Assembly: GCA_920105625.2 (NCBI GenBank)
Contig: OV050031.1
Coordinates: 81,353,995-81,417,994, forward strand
Direction: 5' to 3'
Length of the DNA: 64,000 nucleotides
From: Clusia tigrina
Lineage: Eukaryota > Arthropoda > Insecta > Diptera > Clusiidae
A program made the position numbers and the translations under genes. A model generated the notes under the pieces. It was given only the letters and a program-made list of their open reading frames with translations, made no database searches and had not been told where the DNA came from. Shown piece by piece: positions 62,401-64,000 of the stretch. Within the stretch, counting starts at the first letter, position 1. The number at the start of each line of letters is the position of its first letter.

Positions 62401-64000
62401 CAGGCCCCCAATCGACAGCGGCAGCGTGTAAGACGCCTACAGAGATGCTGACAGAGGCTGCGACGCCCACAGAGACGCCGACTGAGGCAGATAGGGGTAA
62501 ATATAGGCATAGAGAAGGCAGCAGACCACCCCAATCGATAGCGGCAGCGACTGAGACGTCTACAGAAACGCTTACAGAAGCTGCGATACCGACTGAGGCA
62601 GATAGGGGTAGATATAGGCATAGAGAAGGCAGCAGACCCCCCAATCGACAGCGGCAGCGACTGAGACGCCTACAGAGACGGTAACAGAGGCTGCGACGCC
62701 GGCTGAGGCAGATGGGGGTAGCTATAGGCATAGAGAAGGCAGCAGACCTCCCAATCGACAGCGGCAGCGACTGAGACGCCTACAGAGATGCTGACAGAGG
62801 CTGCGACGCCGACAGAGACGCCGACTGAGGCAGATAGGGGTAAATATAGGCATCGAGAAGGCAGAAGACCCCCCAATCGACAGAGGCAGCGACTGAACGT
62901 CTACAGAAACGCTTACAGAGGCTGCGATACCGATTGAGGCAGATAGGGGTAGATATAGGCATAGAGAAGGCAGCAGACCCCCCAATCGACAGCGGCAGCA
63001 ACTGAGACGCCTACAGAGACGGCAACAGAAGCTGCGACGCCGACTGAGGCAGATGGGGGTAGCTATAGGCATAGAGAAGGCAGCAGACCTCCCAATCGAC
63101 AGCGGCAGCGACTGAGACGCCTACAGAGATGCTGACAGAGGCTGCGACGCCGACTGAGACGCCGACTGAGGCAGATAGGGGTAAATTTAGGCATAGAGAT
63201 GGCAGCAGACCCCTCAATCGACAGCGGCAGCGACTGAGACGCCTTCAGAGACGCTGACAGGGGCTGCGACGCCTACTGCGACGCCGACTGAGACGCCGAC
63301 TGAGGCAGATAGGGGTAAATTTCGGCATAGAGAAGGCAGCAGACCCCCCAATCGACAGCGGCAGCGACTGAGACGCCTTCAGAGATGCTGACAGGGGCTG
63401 CGACGCCGACTGAGACGCCGACTGAGACGCCGACTGAGGCAGATAGGGGTAGATATAGGCATAAAGAAGGTAGCAGACACCCCCAATCGACAGCGGCAGC
63501 GACTGAGACGCCTATAAAGATTCTGACAGAGGCTGCGACGCCGAATGAGGCAGATAGGGGTAGATATAGGCATAGAGAAGGCAGCAGACCCCCCAATCGA
63601 CAGCGGCAGCGACTGAGACGCCTACAGAAACGATGACAAAGACTGCGACGCCGACTGAGACGCCGACTGAGGCAGATAGGGGTAGATATAGGCATAGAGA
63701 AGGCAGCAGACCCCCCCCACTCTACAGCGGCAGCGACTGAGAAGCCTACAGAGACGCTTACAGAGGCTGCGACGCCGACTGCGGCAGATAGGGGTAGATA
63801 TGCGCATAGAGAAAATAGCAGACCCCCAATCGACAGCGGCAGCGACTGAGACTCCTACAGAAACGCTGACAGAGGCTGCGACGCCGACTGAGGAAGATAG
63901 GGGTGGATAGAGGCATAGAGAAGGCAACAGGCTCCCTATCGACAGCGGCAACGACTGAGACGCCTACAGAGACGCTGACAGAGGCTGCGACGCAAACTGA
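50441..64000. repeat. 5,725-bp higher-order repeat, 2.4 copies
   Basis: Copy 1 is 50,441-56,165, copy 2 is 56,166-61,890, and copy 3 runs from 61,891 past the window end. The offset stays at exactly 5,725 wherever I compared it, so the copies differ by substitutions with essentially no net length change. Each copy holds about 50 monomers in a fixed order, including one odd monomer with gaggtcaaccaggggtataa and one truncated monomer (53,754 and 59,479). Differences between copies are few and scattered. Before 50,441 the match ends with a 12-bp difference. Confidence 0.94.

Larger units (their letters stand above)
39933..64000. repeat. Tandem satellite array, right block
   Basis: The same 110/122-bp satellite as on the left, in the same orientation, running to the window end (about 210 units by division). 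It begins in mid-unit (ccgactgaggcagata), about 53 bp out of register with the left break. From 39,933 to about 43,675 and again from about 47,900 to 50,440 the monomers are mixed, with only short local duplications; the other parts have long periods. It shares monomer types with the left block, for example catatggaaggcaccagacc at about 40,327, 41,764 and 43,010. No gene is supported inside it. Confidence 0.96.

Noticed and set aside
1..64000. Centromere or telomere identity of the satellite
   Set aside because: I saw no CENP-B-box-like motif and no TTAGG-type telomere repeat. Array type alone does not prove a chromosomal position, so no claim is made.

Overview
The window looks like heterochromatin from an insect, most likely a fly (Diptera). 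About 54 kb is a tandem satellite with a ~110-bp unit. It is interrupted once by a nest of two retroelements: an R1-clade non-LTR element with an LTR retrotransposon inside it. The fly assignment is an inference. It rests on the 17.6/297-like errantivirus (primer-binding site matching tRNA-Ser, a third env-like gene, no zinc knuckle seen in gag), the R1-clade element, and a CpG-rich satellite that has not decayed as it would in a heavily methylated genome. I do not recognise the satellite family.

Layout. 1-29,753: left satellite block, with long nested higher-order duplications (periods about 4.72 kb, 1.50 kb, 7.4-7.7 kb, 3.96 kb and 0.81 kb) and then a less regular zone (about 25.7-29.75 kb). 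29,754-39,932: 5'-truncated R1-clade element on the plus strand, coding for the end of the endonuclease, the reverse transcriptase and the C-terminal CCHC region. 31,394-39,074: a complete but dead 7,681-bp LTR element in the same orientation inside the R1 coding region, flanked by a 4-bp CGCG target duplication. It has two ~491-bp LTRs, a tRNA-Ser primer site, a leader with six palindromic repeats, gag, pol (protease, RT, RNase H, integrase), an env remnant and a polypurine tract. 39,933-64,000: right satellite block, first irregular, then a ~1.47-kb tandem period (about 43.7-47.9 kb), then a very regular 5,725-bp higher-order repeat from about 50,441 to the window end.

No single-copy host gene, tRNA, rRNA or CRISPR array was found. 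The many long open frames across the satellite, mostly on the minus strand, follow from its very low T content on the plus strand. The repeat period is not a multiple of three and the frames are not maintained. The order of events reads clearly: satellite, then R1 insertion, then LTR-element insertion, then decay of both elements, with continuing amplification of the satellite on both sides but not across the insertion. The most interesting items are the higher-order organisation of the satellite, its internal 12-bp step, and the leader motif array, which resembles the Su(Hw) insulator of gypsy.
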